A stretch of DNA of 64,000 nucleotides from CAYQPF01 sp964419225 (GCA_964419225.1 CAYQPF010000006.1:1-64000), one strand, 5' to 3'. Shown: positions 9,494-18,856, counted from the first letter of the stretch. Notes: a model not told the origin generated them from the letters alone. Program-made: numbers and translations.

Positions 9494-9851
9494 AGTTTCC
9501 TCCACTTTTCTATTAGTCATATTTCAATATATTCAGTAATTTATGTCAATGAAAAAAGTGAAAACCATTCAAATAGGTAACGAAATGTAATAAATTACCA
9601 ATGATTACTATAATTGCAAGCATGAACATTGTTTTAGTGTATAAATCCATCATACAAGCTGAAATCAATTTAATCCGGTTTTTGCATTAGCGATTTGCCG
9701 GCTGTGTCGAAGATCATGAAGATTATTAGTTCTTCAAAATTTCTTTCTTTATATCTCGCCTGCCAGCTGCCTATTGCCACAGTATTCATCAATTTGCTTA
9801 TGCATTTTTCTATAGGAACTTATCACTTAACTCTTAACTATTCACTCTTAA
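9494..9851. other. Spacer between chemoreceptor and secreted protein copy 2
   Basis: No gene is visible. A minus-strand promoter candidate for the chemoreceptor lies at 9521-9549. The region near 9825-9855 is a low-complexity run of 'cttaact' units. No clear terminator follows the gene ending at 9852. Confidence 0.6.
9521..9549 (-). promoter_or_regulatory. Candidate promoter of the chemoreceptor
   Basis: Minus-strand TTGACA (9549-9544) is followed after 17 bases by TGAAAT, which gives a leader of about 20 bases before the ATG at 9493. Confidence 0.4.
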
Positions 9852-12770
9852 CTATTTTATGAGAAGCATCTTCCGGCTCAACGTTTCCCTGTCCGTAACT
9901 AATCTGTAAAAATACAAGCCGGATGCAGTCTTATGTCCTTTTTCATCCACACCCTTCCAGACATAATCATGTGTACCCTCAGCCAATTCCCCATTCATTA
10001 TTGTCATAACTTTCTGTCCCTTGATATTGAAGATCTCCAGCTTGACTTTTTGCTTAATTGGAATAGTGAATGAAATTTTCGTCTCCGGATTAAAAGGATT
10101 GGGATAATTCTGTTTCAAATTCAAACTCAAATTCGGTGCGTTGTTATCAGTATTGGAGACGAAGGCATTTAAGTCAATTTTTTGCGTTAGCAGTTCAGTA
10201 GTATGTGCTACGGGTAATATTCTTAACCAATTTATATAAACACTATTTGAATTGCTTGACTGGATTATTGGATTACGATGATTTCCACTCAGATTGGTAA
10301 CGCATACGCCTTCTGGATGATTATCCAAACCTCCATATTGGGCAGAAACTGCTCGGATTTTAATCCTGTAAACATCATTATCATAATCTTCGAATGCGTA
10401 TAAAACTTTACCACTTACTATTGCATAATCATAGGAACAAATGCCTGTTGATGAATATATATCTATATCATTAAACCCGGTAGAACATACTATACTGCTA
10501 CCATTCCACTCATATTTCCTTAAACGTAAAACTCTATCATTTGTTCCATAGATTACGTACGACAGAAATACTTTATTATTATCACTTTTGCATTTTACAT
10601 CCAGTACTCCATCAGGTAACATATTTGGATTATTCCAAAGAATTTCTCCACTTTCTTTATCAATGTAACATGCAGAATAAGTACCAACTATTCCTTCAAG
10701 AACCTCCCATATTACAAAGTACCCGGTTTGAAGAGGCACAATTTTGCAATTCTGTACATTATTTTGATATGGCATTGAACAAATAGTAAGCCCACTGTCC
10801 GGCCATCCCGGATAATTATTCCCATCAGCCGTAAACTTTTCCAAAAAAAGTCTTCGTGTGCTCAAATGCCCTTCTGATGCTAAGATAATGCGATCATTAA
10901 GATCCTCGATAATGCAATCAGAGGCAATATTTTTTTCAGTCAATTCCCATTCTATTTGTCCGTTACTTATTCTGTTTAAATACATATTTCCATTGTAGGA
11001 ATAAGCAAGCCAAGTATAGTCAATACTTGGAAAAGCATCTATGGCACTAATCTCATATTCATTTTCACCAGTGTCAAAGCATAATGAATCTGTTAAACTC
11101 ATTTGTTCGTTATATACTTTGCACAGGCTTATTTTATCTCCAGAAAAAACCATATTTTGAAAAATGTTTAAAACATAGTGTTCGTCACTCGTTTTTACTA
11201 AAGAAGACATACTTGATTGCCGTCCATAATTCCCACTAAAACTCTGCCCCGGAATCGGATATTGCAAGTAACCTTCAGGAGAAACTTTTTGATAGTAATA
11301 AATTTCGTCATTGGTATATGAGCCTTCTCCATACTTACTTTTGACAATGAGCTCATTGAACCCATTATTATTCTGACAAAAAAATTCATTTACTGTTTCA
11401 TACTTACTAGCACCGAGGTTAATGTTTGTGGTGACCGGATCACTACTAATATTTATTATACTCATTACGAAAGTATGAGGATAATCTGTCTTTTTTGATG
11501 TATAATATATAAAATTGCCAGATTGACAAAACATTTCTCTTTCTCCACAATCCATTTCCCATATGGCATCCCATATTGCAGTGCCATTGCTACTGATTTT
11601 TTGCATTTTAAAACAATAATCTGATAATTGAGTATAATAATCTGTTGTTTCTTTCACATATGCAATATAAGTTTCATTATTATTATTAACAAAGGCTTTC
11701 AATTGAAGATAATTATCATATGTATCATCTCCACCTGTATGATGATCTAAATAAACTCCATTGCCTGCCCAACACGGAACTCCTAAAGATGAATATTTCT
11801 GCGCATAGATATTTCCATCAATTGGACTCCTGTATCTATAAATAAAAGCACTATCAGGTAATGCAGTAATACTACTATAATAAGAATCTAAATAAACTGT
11901 CCATAACAAATTCAAATTGTCATCAAAACATTTGAAACAATTGTTTTCCTGTATTGTATGATCAAAAGAATTTGTAGTCCAGGCAACTAAGGTGTTATTT
12001 GTTAATTTTGTTAAAATGTGAAAATTGCCAGTTTGAGTGGTATCTACTACATCAAAATAACTCGGTTCTCCACCTTCAGTAACTTTAAACAAGTTAAAAG
12101 CCCGATAATAATCATTAATATCTTCAGAACTTTCTGATCCAAAAATGATTGAGTTGTCATCAAGACAATAAACATTTAAAATGAAATTGTAAGGATCAGT
12201 AGATAGTAAAATACCATTAAGTGTCCAGTTGTTGATTCCATTACTGTTAATATTGGCTCCATATATTGATAAACCATCATTCCTACTATCTGTCCACAAA
12301 ACATATACTCCGCCATTTTGATCTGCAACTACAAAAGGACTACTTTTAACATTTGCATGTGAACAAATCGCAACACCTCCTTCTTGCCACATTCTTTGAC
12401 CGGAAGTATTGAATTTCTGGATGTAAATATCACCAGTTGCATTAACACTTGTATCCATCCATAATAGCATATAATTATTATCTGATGTTTTTATTATCGT
12501 AGCATCCATCTGGTTACCAATTTTATTATCAGCAATTATGCCCTCACCCCATATAATTGCACCTGTATTGTTAACTTTCTGCAAGTATAAGTCAAACTCA
12601 CTCTGATTATTTGTCTTCCAGAAAGTATAAATTACACCATCATCCGTAGTAATAGAATTTCCTAATCTAAGCCCTTGAGATTGAAAAGAAACCACAGGTT
12701 CTTCCCAGGCAAATTGTCCAAAACAAAAAGAAACTATACTTAATATTAGTATCACCAAATAAACTCTCAT
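9852..12770 (-). CDS. Large secreted protein with C-terminal sorting domain (copy 2)
   Basis: This 972-aa paralogue of the 4163-7084 product has the same signal peptide, the same kind of beta-rich repeats (QRMWQEGGVAICS, GGVYVLWTDSRNDG) and an almost identical sorting domain (NPFNPETKISFTIP, NIKGQKVMTIMNGELAEG). Divergence is concentrated in residues 27-880, as expected for a surface region under diversifying pressure or one recombined between copies. Its upstream sequence matches copy 1 except that 41 bases carrying the promoter candidate are absent, so its expression may depend on read-through from the operon above or on another site. No enzyme motif is recognised. Confidence 0.8.
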   Translation of the reverse strand: MRVYLVILILSIVSFCFGQFAWEEPVVSFQSQGLRLGNSITTDDGVIYTFWKTNNQSEFDLYLQKVNNTGAIIWGEGIIADNKIGNQMDATIIKTSDNNYMLLWMDTSVNATGDIYIQKFNTSGQRMWQEGGVAICSHANVKSSPFVVADQNGGVYVLWTDSRNDGLSIYGANINSNGINNWTLNGILLSTDPYNFILNVYCLDDNSIIFGSESSEDINDYYRAFNLFKVTEGGEPSYFDVVDTTQTGNFHILTKLTNNTLVAWTTNSFDHTIQENNCFKCFDDNLNLLWTVYLDSYYSSITALPDSAFIYRYRSPIDGNIYAQKYSSLGVPCWAGNGVYLDHHTGGDDTYDNYLQLKAFVNNNNETYIAYVKETTDYYTQLSDYCFKMQKISSNGTAIWDAIWEMDCGEREMFCQSGNFIYYTSKKTDYPHTFVMSIINISSDPVTTNINLGASKYETVNEFFCQNNNGFNELIVKSKYGEGSYTNDEIYYYQKVSPEGYLQYPIPGQSFSGNYGRQSSMSSLVKTSDEHYVLNIFQNMVFSGDKISLCKVYNEQMSLTDSLCFDTGENEYEISAIDAFPSIDYTWLAYSYNGNMYLNRISNGQIEWELTEKNIASDCIIEDLNDRIILASEGHLSTRRLFLEKFTADGNNYPGWPDSGLTICSMPYQNNVQNCKIVPLQTGYFVIWEVLEGIVGTYSACYIDKESGEILWNNPNMLPDGVLDVKCKSDNNKVFLSYVIYGTNDRVLRLRKYEWNGSSIVCSTGFNDIDIYSSTGICSYDYAIVSGKVLYAFEDYDNDVYRIKIRAVSAQYGGLDNHPEGVCVTNLSGNHRNPIIQSSNSNSVYINWLRILPVAHTTELLTQKIDLNAFVSNTDNNAPNLSLNLKQNYPNPFNPETKISFTIPIKQKVKLEIFNIKGQKVMTIMNGELAEGTHDYVWKGVDEKGHKTASGLYFYRLVTDRETLSRKMLLIK

Positions 12771-12800
12771 AAATAAAACCTCTTCGATTTAATTTCAATA

Positions 12801-12826
12801 AAAAGGCGAACTCACGTCCGCCTTTT
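12801..12826 (-). terminator. Terminator of the EF-G-to-PASTA operon
   Basis: Minus-strand AAAAGGCG ... CGCCTTTT forms an 8-bp stem ending in a T-run, about 60 bases after the PASTA gene. Confidence 0.75.
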
Positions 12827-12858
12827 ACATATATCTGTTGTGGGTTCTCTTCTCCCCC

Positions 12859-12890
12859 ACTAACAACTAACAACTAACAACTAATAACTA
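12859..12890. repeat. Tandem 7-bp repeat
   Basis: The unit ACTAACA is repeated about four times, the last one altered to ACTAATA. The array touches the stop codon of the PASTA gene. Similar short tandem arrays occur at 40806, 47831 and 50855. Confidence 0.7.
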
Positions 12891-13475
12891 TTCCCCTGCT
12901 TTATCCAGCAGTTTCTCATAGATATCTCCATCACCGGATTCGGTGGAATCAGGGCTGGATCCACCTATACTGATATACAGCTTAACACTTGAGCCGCCCA
13001 TAGCATTTTGTCCGGAAGGGGGATCTGTCATAATGATTTTATCTTTCTCCACCTGATCAGAGTATTTAAGAATTTTTTCACCCATTCTGAGGCTGGAATT
13101 CGTTAGTTTTGTCATAGCTTCGGGCAGAGTCAAATTGGTTAAATACGGTACTCGAACCAATTGTGGACCTGCACTGACAATCACACCGATCGTTCTTTTG
13201 ACCTTTATTTTCAAACCTGTTCCGGGACTTTGCGAAATAATGGCACCTTTTTTGATGTCACCACTGGGTTCAGTTCCTGTTTGTTTGATGTAAATATTGA
13301 GTTCAGCACAAGCATCACGGGCATCTTCAAAATTTAAACCTATCAGACTGGGTACTTCAACTTCATCTTCGTGCCCTACAATAATTTTCATCAGAATATT
13401 AATTCCAAAGAAACCTAAGACAAAGATTATCAATAAGATTCCCAGAGCTATTGAAAAGGCTTTAAATTTATCCAT
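12888..13475 (-). CDS. Membrane-anchored protein with two PASTA domains
   Basis: The 195-aa protein has one N-terminal transmembrane helix (~8-28), then two PASTA domains outside the membrane: about 36-102 (VEVPSLIGLNFEDAR) and 103-172 (VRVPYLTNLTLPEAM), and a short acidic tail. PASTA domains bind peptidoglycan fragments or muropeptide-like ligands in penicillin-binding proteins and PknB kinases. Here neither a kinase nor a transpeptidase is attached, so it may be a stand-alone wall-sensing or accessory subunit (inference). It starts 10 bases after rsmB with GGAGG upstream and is the last gene of the operon. Confidence 0.85.
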   Translation of the reverse strand: MDKFKAFSIALGILLIIFVLGFFGINILMKIIVGHEDEVEVPSLIGLNFEDARDACAELNIYIKQTGTEPSGDIKKGAIISQSPGTGLKIKVKRTIGVIVSAGPQLVRVPYLTNLTLPEAMTKLTNSSLRMGEKILKYSDQVEKDKIIMTDPPSGQNAMGGSSVKLYISIGGSSPDSTESGDGDIYEKLLDKAGE

Positions 13476-13485
13476 CCATCCTCCG

Positions 13486-14706
13486 TTAGTGCGTCTTTAC
13501 CATCTTCGCGGCAAAGGCACCATCAGTATTATGTTTATGTGGTAATGTTTTAAAATATCCGTTTTGGGTCAATTCTTTGTTTACAAATTCTTCAGCTCTT
13601 ACCAAAGAAAAATTAGGATTCTGCTGTAGGAAATTCTCTACCTGCTTTTCATTTTCTTCATAATTGAGGGTACAGGTACTATAGATCAGAAATCCACCGG
13701 CTTTGACAAAGCTGGCACCTTTCTGCAGAGCAGCCGCCTGAAGCTTGATTAAAGAAGGCATATCCTGATTGAATTGCCACCTTAACTCAGATTTACGCTG
13801 AAATACTCCCCAGCCTGAGCAGGGAACATCCAGTAGCACTTTGTCGTATGCAGGTGCTACAGGACCAAAATGAAACGCATCTGCAGTAACTATCTGCACA
13901 TTATCTATCTGCAGTCTTTCCAGAGCTTGCTTGAGCTGTTTAGTCTTATTTGGGATCTTATCTACAGCAATAACTTCGCCGGTATTGTTCATTAATTCTG
14001 CAATGTAAGCAGTTTTACCACCTCTCCCGGCAAATAAATCCAGAATACTCTCATGCTCCAATGGATTAAGAAGTTCTACCACCAACGCCTGTGCGGTGTC
14101 CTGAAATGAATAATAACCTTCTTCAAAAGCAACATCATTGATCACTTTCTGCCCTTCTGCTGATATTAAGATATTTTCAGACAACTTACTATCTGTAAAT
14201 TCAATATTTTTCTTACCAAAATAATTCAGTAATTTCTTCTTATTAGTTGCTATTTTGTTGACTCTTATATGCAGTAAAGGAGCTTCATTAAAATGCATGA
14301 ACATGTATTCCAGCTCTTCCTCACCATAAAGCTTAGACATTTCACTTACCACTTTTTCCGGAAATGAATACTCTACTGACAGTCTCTTTACCAATGCTTC
14401 GGGATATGCGACTATTTTCTGACGCTGCCAGGATCTGAGAACAGCATTCACAAAATCAGCTACCTTATCCCCAAACAGACTTTTGGCCATCTCAACTGCT
14501 TCATTTATGGCAGCATAATCCGGGATACTTTCCATATGCAGTAACTGGTACATAGCCAAATACAGAATAACTTTGATCTTTAGATCAGTTGCTCCAAACT
14601 TCTTATCGTCTGTATATTGCGATAATATATAATCCAAATTGAGGTGCATTTTAATGTCACTTTTACCCAGTAAATAAAATAGATTATGGTCATCCGTAGA
14701 CTCCAT
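13486..14706 (-). CDS. rsmB: rRNA (cytosine-5-)-methyltransferase, RsmB type; 5' end separated by an in-frame stop
   Basis: RsmB methylates C967 of 16S rRNA. The catalytic part has the SAM-binding motif ILDLFAGRGGKT, the DVPCSGWGVF motif IV and the IYSTCTLNYEEN motif VI, each with its cysteine. Residues 1-130 match the NusB-like RNA-binding domain but lack its first helix. That helix is encoded directly upstream in the same frame (14799-14719: MNIRKEVYDIILKVLKNNMF...) and is cut off by TAA at 14718-14716. The upstream ATG at 14799 has a good AGGA site and follows ruvA by one base. The ATG at 14706 has none. So the gene is either interrupted, read through, or translated by reinitiation after a 27-codon leader. 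Confidence 0.85.
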   Translation of the reverse strand: MESTDDHNLFYLLGKSDIKMHLNLDYILSQYTDDKKFGATDLKIKVILYLAMYQLLHMESIPDYAAINEAVEMAKSLFGDKVADFVNAVLRSWQRQKIVAYPEALVKRLSVEYSFPEKVVSEMSKLYGEEELEYMFMHFNEAPLLHIRVNKIATNKKKLLNYFGKKNIEFTDSKLSENILISAEGQKVINDVAFEEGYYSFQDTAQALVVELLNPLEHESILDLFAGRGGKTAYIAELMNNTGEVIAVDKIPNKTKQLKQALERLQIDNVQIVTADAFHFGPVAPAYDKVLLDVPCSGWGVFQRKSELRWQFNQDMPSLIKLQAAALQKGASFVKAGGFLIYSTCTLNYEENEKQVENFLQQNPNFSLVRAEEFVNKELTQNGYFKTLPHKHNTDGAFAAKMVKTH

Positions 14707-14715
14707 TTTCTTGAG

Positions 14716-14799
14716 TTAATTTTGCAGTAATTTATCAGAAAACATATTGTTTTTCAGTACTTTCAGGATAATGTCGTAAACTTCTTTCCTGATGTTCAT
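14716..14799 (-). other. 27-codon N-terminal fragment of rsmB ending in TAA
   Basis: ATG AAC ATC AGG ... CAA AAT TAA encodes MNIRKEVYDIILKVLKNN plus nine more residues and fits the first helix of the RsmB NusB-like domain. The stop is in the same frame as the 406-aa downstream part, four codons before its first ATG. I cannot tell from the sequence whether this is a real nonsense change, a recoding site or an assembly error. Confidence 0.7.
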
Positions 14800-14800
14800 T

Positions 14801-15391
14801 TTAATTCCTTTTTTTGTACAGATACTTGATAATCTCCTTGATGATCGCTTCAGGAGATTTATTTTGAATACCGAGATCACTGATGGTTTTGCGTATATCC
14901 TGCTGTTTATAACCCAGAGTGATCAAGGCTTGTTCTGCTTCGATGATATTATGTTGTTCTAAACTCAACGGTGATGCATCAACAGGAATATCAAGAATCT
15001 TATCTTTCAATTCCACTATCAGTCTTTGGGCAGACTTTAAGCCTAATCCGGGAATCTTGGCTAAAGCTTTTTCATCTTTCAAACTTATATTGGCCGCAAT
15101 TTGATCTATTGTCATCGAAGATAAAGCTGAAATCGCGATCTTTGGTCCTATATGAGAAACAGTTATGAGTAAGCGAAACAAATCGCGTTCTGCTTCTGAG
15201 ATAAAACCATAAAGACGAACTCCTTCATCGTTCTGATAATAATGAATATACAATTGCACCATTGCACCTTGTTCCGGTAATTTATCGTATGTGGACATAG
15301 GGATTTTGACATCATACCCGACTCCATGACAGTCTATAACCACAGTAACAGGTGATTTTAAAGCAATAATTCCTTTGAGATAAAATATCAT
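14801..15391 (-). CDS. ruvA: Holliday junction DNA helicase subunit RuvA
   Basis: RuvA binds four-way junctions and loads RuvB. At 196 aa it has the normal length: an OB-fold N-terminal domain (1-65), helix-hairpin-helix domain (70-140, with PGLGLKSAQRLIVELKDK) and a small C-terminal RuvB-binding domain (150-196). Its ATG overlaps the ruvC stop (ATGA), and rsmB follows within a few bases, so it lies in the yebC-ruvC-ruvA arrangement common in bacteria. ruvB is not in the window. Confidence 0.95.
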   Translation of the reverse strand: MIFYLKGIIALKSPVTVVIDCHGVGYDVKIPMSTYDKLPEQGAMVQLYIHYYQNDEGVRLYGFISEAERDLFRLLITVSHIGPKIAISALSSMTIDQIAANISLKDEKALAKIPGLGLKSAQRLIVELKDKILDIPVDASPLSLEQHNIIEAEQALITLGYKQQDIRKTISDLGIQNKSPEAIIKEIIKYLYKKRN

Positions 15392-15873
15392 ACTAATCCT
15401 GCAAATCTATTCTTGTTAAAATAGCAAAGTGCTACAGCTAAAGCATCTGCAGCATCTTCTGATTCTATATTGTTCTTCAGCTTTAAGATCTGTTGTACCA
15501 TATAAGTGACTTGTTTCTTAGCCGCATTTCCATTGCCTACAATAGATTGTTTAACTTCTCTGGGACTGTACTCGGCAATTTTAATCTGATGCATAGCCAT
15601 AGTCAGCATGATAGAACCGCGAATGTGTCCCAAAACGAATGCAGAATTAATATTCTTACCATAGAATATCGACTCGATCACACAAATCTCAGGCTTGTAT
15701 TCACTGATTGTTTTCTCCAGTTCTGTATTAATGAGTAAAATCCTCTCTGGCAATGACAGAGAGGATTTAATTTTTATCACATCACAACCAGCGGCTGTAA
15801 TTTTTCTATGATCAGTCTCAATCAATCCTATTCCGCAATTTCTGCTTCCCGGATCAATTCCTAAAATTATCAA
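15388..15873 (-). CDS. ruvC: Crossover junction endodeoxyribonuclease RuvC
   Basis: RuvC resolves Holliday junctions by paired nicks. The RNase-H-like core is intact: GIDPGSRNCGIG with the first acidic residue (Asp7), CVIESIFYGKN with the second, and the ESEDAADALAVALC end with the last acidic residues. The length of 161 aa is usual. The start is a TTG at 15873 that overlaps the yebC stop (TTGA); no ATG fits the conserved N-terminus. The overlap implies translational coupling to yebC. Confidence 0.95.
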   Translation of the reverse strand: MIILGIDPGSRNCGIGLIETDHRKITAAGCDVIKIKSSLSLPERILLINTELEKTISEYKPEICVIESIFYGKNINSAFVLGHIRGSIMLTMAMHQIKIAEYSPREVKQSIVGNGNAAKKQVTYMVQQILKLKNNIESEDAADALAVALCYFNKNRFAGLV

Positions 15874-16619
15874 TCTGCCTGGATCCTTTCCATGACTTCA
15901 TCAGATACTTCTACATTAGTATAAATCTTTTGAACATCATCTAAATCTTCCAGTTTGTCTATTAACTTGAATACTTTTTCTGCAAAATCATCAGCGTTAA
16001 CTGTTGTTTTTGGGATTCTGGTTAATTCTGCATTCAGGAACACCATTCCCTGAGCTTCTAAAGCAGCCTGAACTTTATAAAAGTCGGAAGGCTGAGTTAA
16101 TATCAGGAAATTCTCTCCATCAACCTGTACATCATCTGCACCAGCTTCCAAAGCCTGCATCATCAGATCATCTTCGTTCAAGCCTTCACCGGAAACAGAG
16201 ATACTTCCTTTTAACTCGAAATTCCAGGATACTGAGCCAATCTCTGCAAGAGATCCGCCGTATTTGGAAAGAATGTGTCTGACTTCAGCTACAGCTCTGT
16301 TCTTGTTGTCACTCAGGACTTCAATGATCAAAGCAACACCGTTATGTCCATAACCTTCGTAAATGATTTCTTCATAATTAACACCTTCAAGCTCGCCTGT
16401 ACCGCGTTTGATAGACTTGTCGATGTTGTCTTTGGGCATATTATTAGCTTTGGCATTAGCGATAGCTGTTCTTAAACGGGGATTCATATTCACATCCCCA
16501 CCGCCTTCTTTCGCTGCCAAAATGATTTCTTTTACTATACGGGTAAAGATTTTACCTCTTTTAGCATCAGCGGCACCTTTTTTGTGCTTGATACTACTCC
16601 ATTTATTATGTCCTGACAT
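15870..16619 (-). CDS. yebC: YebC/PmpR family protein
   Basis: YebC-family proteins have been described as DNA-binding regulators and, for some members, as ribosome-associated factors that ease polyproline translation. The N-terminus MSGHNKWSSIKHKKGAAD is the family hallmark and fixes the start at 16619, with GGGAGG five bases upstream; a longer frame adds 13 residues without family support. At 249 aa all three domains are present. It is 13 bases downstream of an EF-G-like gene and overlaps ruvC. A translational role would fit that partner (inference). Confidence 0.93.
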   Translation of the reverse strand: MSGHNKWSSIKHKKGAADAKRGKIFTRIVKEIILAAKEGGGDVNMNPRLRTAIANAKANNMPKDNIDKSIKRGTGELEGVNYEEIIYEGYGHNGVALIIEVLSDNKNRAVAEVRHILSKYGGSLAEIGSVSWNFELKGSISVSGEGLNEDDLMMQALEAGADDVQVDGENFLILTQPSDFYKVQAALEAQGMVFLNAELTRIPKTTVNADDFAEKVFKLIDKLEDLDDVQKIYTNVEVSDEVMERIQAD

Positions 16620-16632
16620 ACAATCCTCCCGG

Positions 16633-18684
16633 TTATTCCTTCTCTTTGTAAGCAGCAATTACATTCTTTGCTATTTCTTCAGGTACTTTTTCGAAGTGTG
16701 AGAATTTTTGTACAAATTTTCCTCTACCTTGTGTCAAAGACTTAAGAGCAGTAAAGTAGGTAAAGAGTTCAGCCAAAGGTAATATTGCATTTAGAACTTG
16801 TTTTTTACCTTTTTGTTCCATACCCATGATCTTACCACGGCGAGTGGAAATATCACCCATTACATCACCCATGTATTCACCCGGGATAATGATCTGAACT
16901 TCATGGATCGGTTCAAGCAAGATAGGATTAGCTTTGTTGAACCCATCTTTTAAAGCCATAGCTGAGGCAATTTTGAAAGCCATTTCTGAAGAATCCACAT
17001 CATGGTAACTTCCGAAATAAACATCAACGCAAATATCCACAACCTGACAACCTGCTATAATACCTTTTTCCATTGTCTCGACAACACCTTTTTCGATTGC
17101 CGGGATAAAGTTGGAAGGAATTGTTCCACCTACAACAGAGTTAACGAATTTATAACCTTCACCTCTGGGGGTAGGACTGATTCTGAAATATACATCACCG
17201 TATTGTCCTTTACCACCGGATTGTTTCTTGTGCTTGTAGCTTACATCAGATTTTCCTGTGATTGTTTCTTTGTAAGGAATTCTGGGGGACTTAAGTTCGA
17301 TATCTACTTTGAATCTGTTTTTTAATCTTTTTTCGATTAAACTGAGTTGAATTTCACCAACTGCTGAAATCACATTCTCATGTGTTTCCATATTCAGGGT
17401 AGAATAAATAGTAGGATCTTCATTCAATAATTTATTTAATGCTGTTCCAATTTTTTCATCATCATTTTGATTTACAGCTTTAATAGCTTGCCAGTAAACA
17501 GGTGTAGGAAGCGGAACTTCCGGATAAGCAAGCTTACTGTTTACACTAACTACAGAATTCAAGCCCTTAGCATATTTCAATTTAACCAATCCGCCAATTT
17601 CACCGGCTCTGATCTCAGAAGCATCACTTCTGTTCTTGCCCAGGAAATAATAAGAAGAACTGATCTTGTCTTTTGTATCTTTTTCAGGGATGTAAACATC
17701 CATACCGGATTTGATCGATCCTGAATACATTCTGATATAAGCAACATCACCAATATTAGGGTCAACGATTGATTTGAAGATGTACCCGAGTACTTCACCC
17801 GTTGGGGAACAAACTAAAGTTGAAGGCTTGCCATCGGAAAGTACGGGCATTTCTTTTTTGTCCTCAGGTGAAGGAAGGTATTCCAAAATTGCGTCAATAA
17901 TAGCATTTACACCAATATTTCCGGTACCTGAACAACAAAAAGCAGGAAGGATAGTACCGGCAGTAATACCTTTTTTTAGTCCGCGTGTTAAATCTTCCTG
18001 AGAAAGTTCGCTATTTTCCAGATATTTTTCCAGTAACTCTTCATCTGTTTCAGCAACAGCTTCAGTAAGTTTCATTTTTTCTTCTTCAACATAGTCTGCC
18101 ATATCAGCAGGGATATCGGTAACAGTATCATTTATAATTGCTTTGCCTTTAATAATATCGATTATACCTTTGAAACCGGCTTCTTTGCCAATGGGAACAA
18201 ATACAGGTGCACATGTGATCCCAAATTGTTCGTGAATGGTTTCCAAAGTTTTGTCGTAATCTGCATGCTCTGCATCCATTTTGTTCACAATTAAGCATTT
18301 GGAGATGTTTCTTGTTTCCAGAACTTCAAAAGAGTTCTCTAAACCAACTTCAAATCCTGCTGCAGCATTTGCTACGATAACAGCAGTTTCTGCACCGGTA
18401 GTAGCAGAAATTTGGTCACCCACAAAGTCAGGGTAACCAGGAGTATCAATAATATTGATTCTGCTATTCTTCCAGTCAAGGTATCCAACACCGAGAACCA
18501 AAGAGATTCCTTTGGCAATTTCGTCCGGATCTGAATCCATAACTGTGTTTCCATCAGAGACGCGACCTACTCTATTTGTCACTTTGGCATTAAAAAACAT
18601 CTGTTCGACTAAGCTGGTCTTACCTGCCCCGCTCGCACCCATGAGGGCAATATTCCTGATATTTTTCATATCATAATTCTTCAT
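16633..18684 (-). CDS. EF-G-like translational GTPase
   Basis: The 683-aa protein has the EF-G domain order: GTPase with P-loop GASGAGKT (16-23), DTPGYPD and NKMD, then domains II-V ending with GDISTRRGKIMGME. The P-loop reads GASGAGKT instead of the AHIDAGKT of canonical EF-G. That, together with the shorter length, places it in the EF-G-like group seen beside a separate fusA in other bacteria. Its exact role is unsettled. It heads the operon EF-G-like, yebC, ruvC, ruvA, rsmB, PASTA and has an extended -10 promoter 29 bases upstream. Confidence 0.88.
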   Translation of the reverse strand: MKNYDMKNIRNIALMGASGAGKTSLVEQMFFNAKVTNRVGRVSDGNTVMDSDPDEIAKGISLVLGVGYLDWKNSRINIIDTPGYPDFVGDQISATTGAETAVIVANAAAGFEVGLENSFEVLETRNISKCLIVNKMDAEHADYDKTLETIHEQFGITCAPVFVPIGKEAGFKGIIDIIKGKAIINDTVTDIPADMADYVEEEKMKLTEAVAETDEELLEKYLENSELSQEDLTRGLKKGITAGTILPAFCCSGTGNIGVNAIIDAILEYLPSPEDKKEMPVLSDGKPSTLVCSPTGEVLGYIFKSIVDPNIGDVAYIRMYSGSIKSGMDVYIPEKDTKDKISSSYYFLGKNRSDASEIRAGEIGGLVKLKYAKGLNSVVSVNSKLAYPEVPLPTPVYWQAIKAVNQNDDEKIGTALNKLLNEDPTIYSTLNMETHENVISAVGEIQLSLIEKRLKNRFKVDIELKSPRIPYKETITGKSDVSYKHKKQSGGKGQYGDVYFRISPTPRGEGYKFVNSVVGGTIPSNFIPAIEKGVVETMEKGIIAGCQVVDICVDVYFGSYHDVDSSEMAFKIASAMALKDGFNKANPILLEPIHEVQIIIPGEYMGDVMGDISTRRGKIMGMEQKGKKQVLNAILPLAELFTYFTALKSLTQGRGKFVQKFSHFEKVPEEIAKNVIAAYKEKE

Positions 18685-18712
18685 ATATCCTCCAGTATCT
18701 TATTTTAATACA

Positions 18713-18721
18713 ATTATACCA
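18713..18721 (-). promoter_or_regulatory. Extended -10 promoter of the EF-G-like operon
   Basis: On the minus strand TGGTATAAT matches the TGnTATAAT extended -10 consensus. The predicted transcript would have a leader of about 20 bases containing the GGAGG site. A TTGACA lies 24 bases upstream, too far to act as the usual -35. Confidence 0.6.
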
Positions 18722-18811
18722 TATTTGAAAAAAATACTATCTTGTCAATCTACTAATTATCTTAATTCTAACTAATTGATGTGATAATATTTAAACTAAT
18801 TTATAAAAAAC

Positions 18812-18840
18812 AGAATCCGGTCTCTTTCAAACCGGATTCT
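18812..18840 (-). terminator. Terminator of the deiminase gene
   Basis: Minus-strand AGAATCCGGT ... ACCGGATTCT is a 10-bp perfect stem followed by GTTTTTT, placed 17 bases after the stop. Confidence 0.9.
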
Positions 18841-18856
18841 ATTTTACAGTAAATAT

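Noticed and set aside
17002..17325. Plus-strand open frame opposite the EF-G-like gene
   Set aside because: It has no ribosome site and no sensible protein pattern, and the minus-strand gene is certain; it is an antisense shadow.
18743..18748. TTGACA as the -35 of the EF-G-like promoter
   Set aside because: It is 24 bases from the TATAAT, too far; the extended -10 explains the promoter better.
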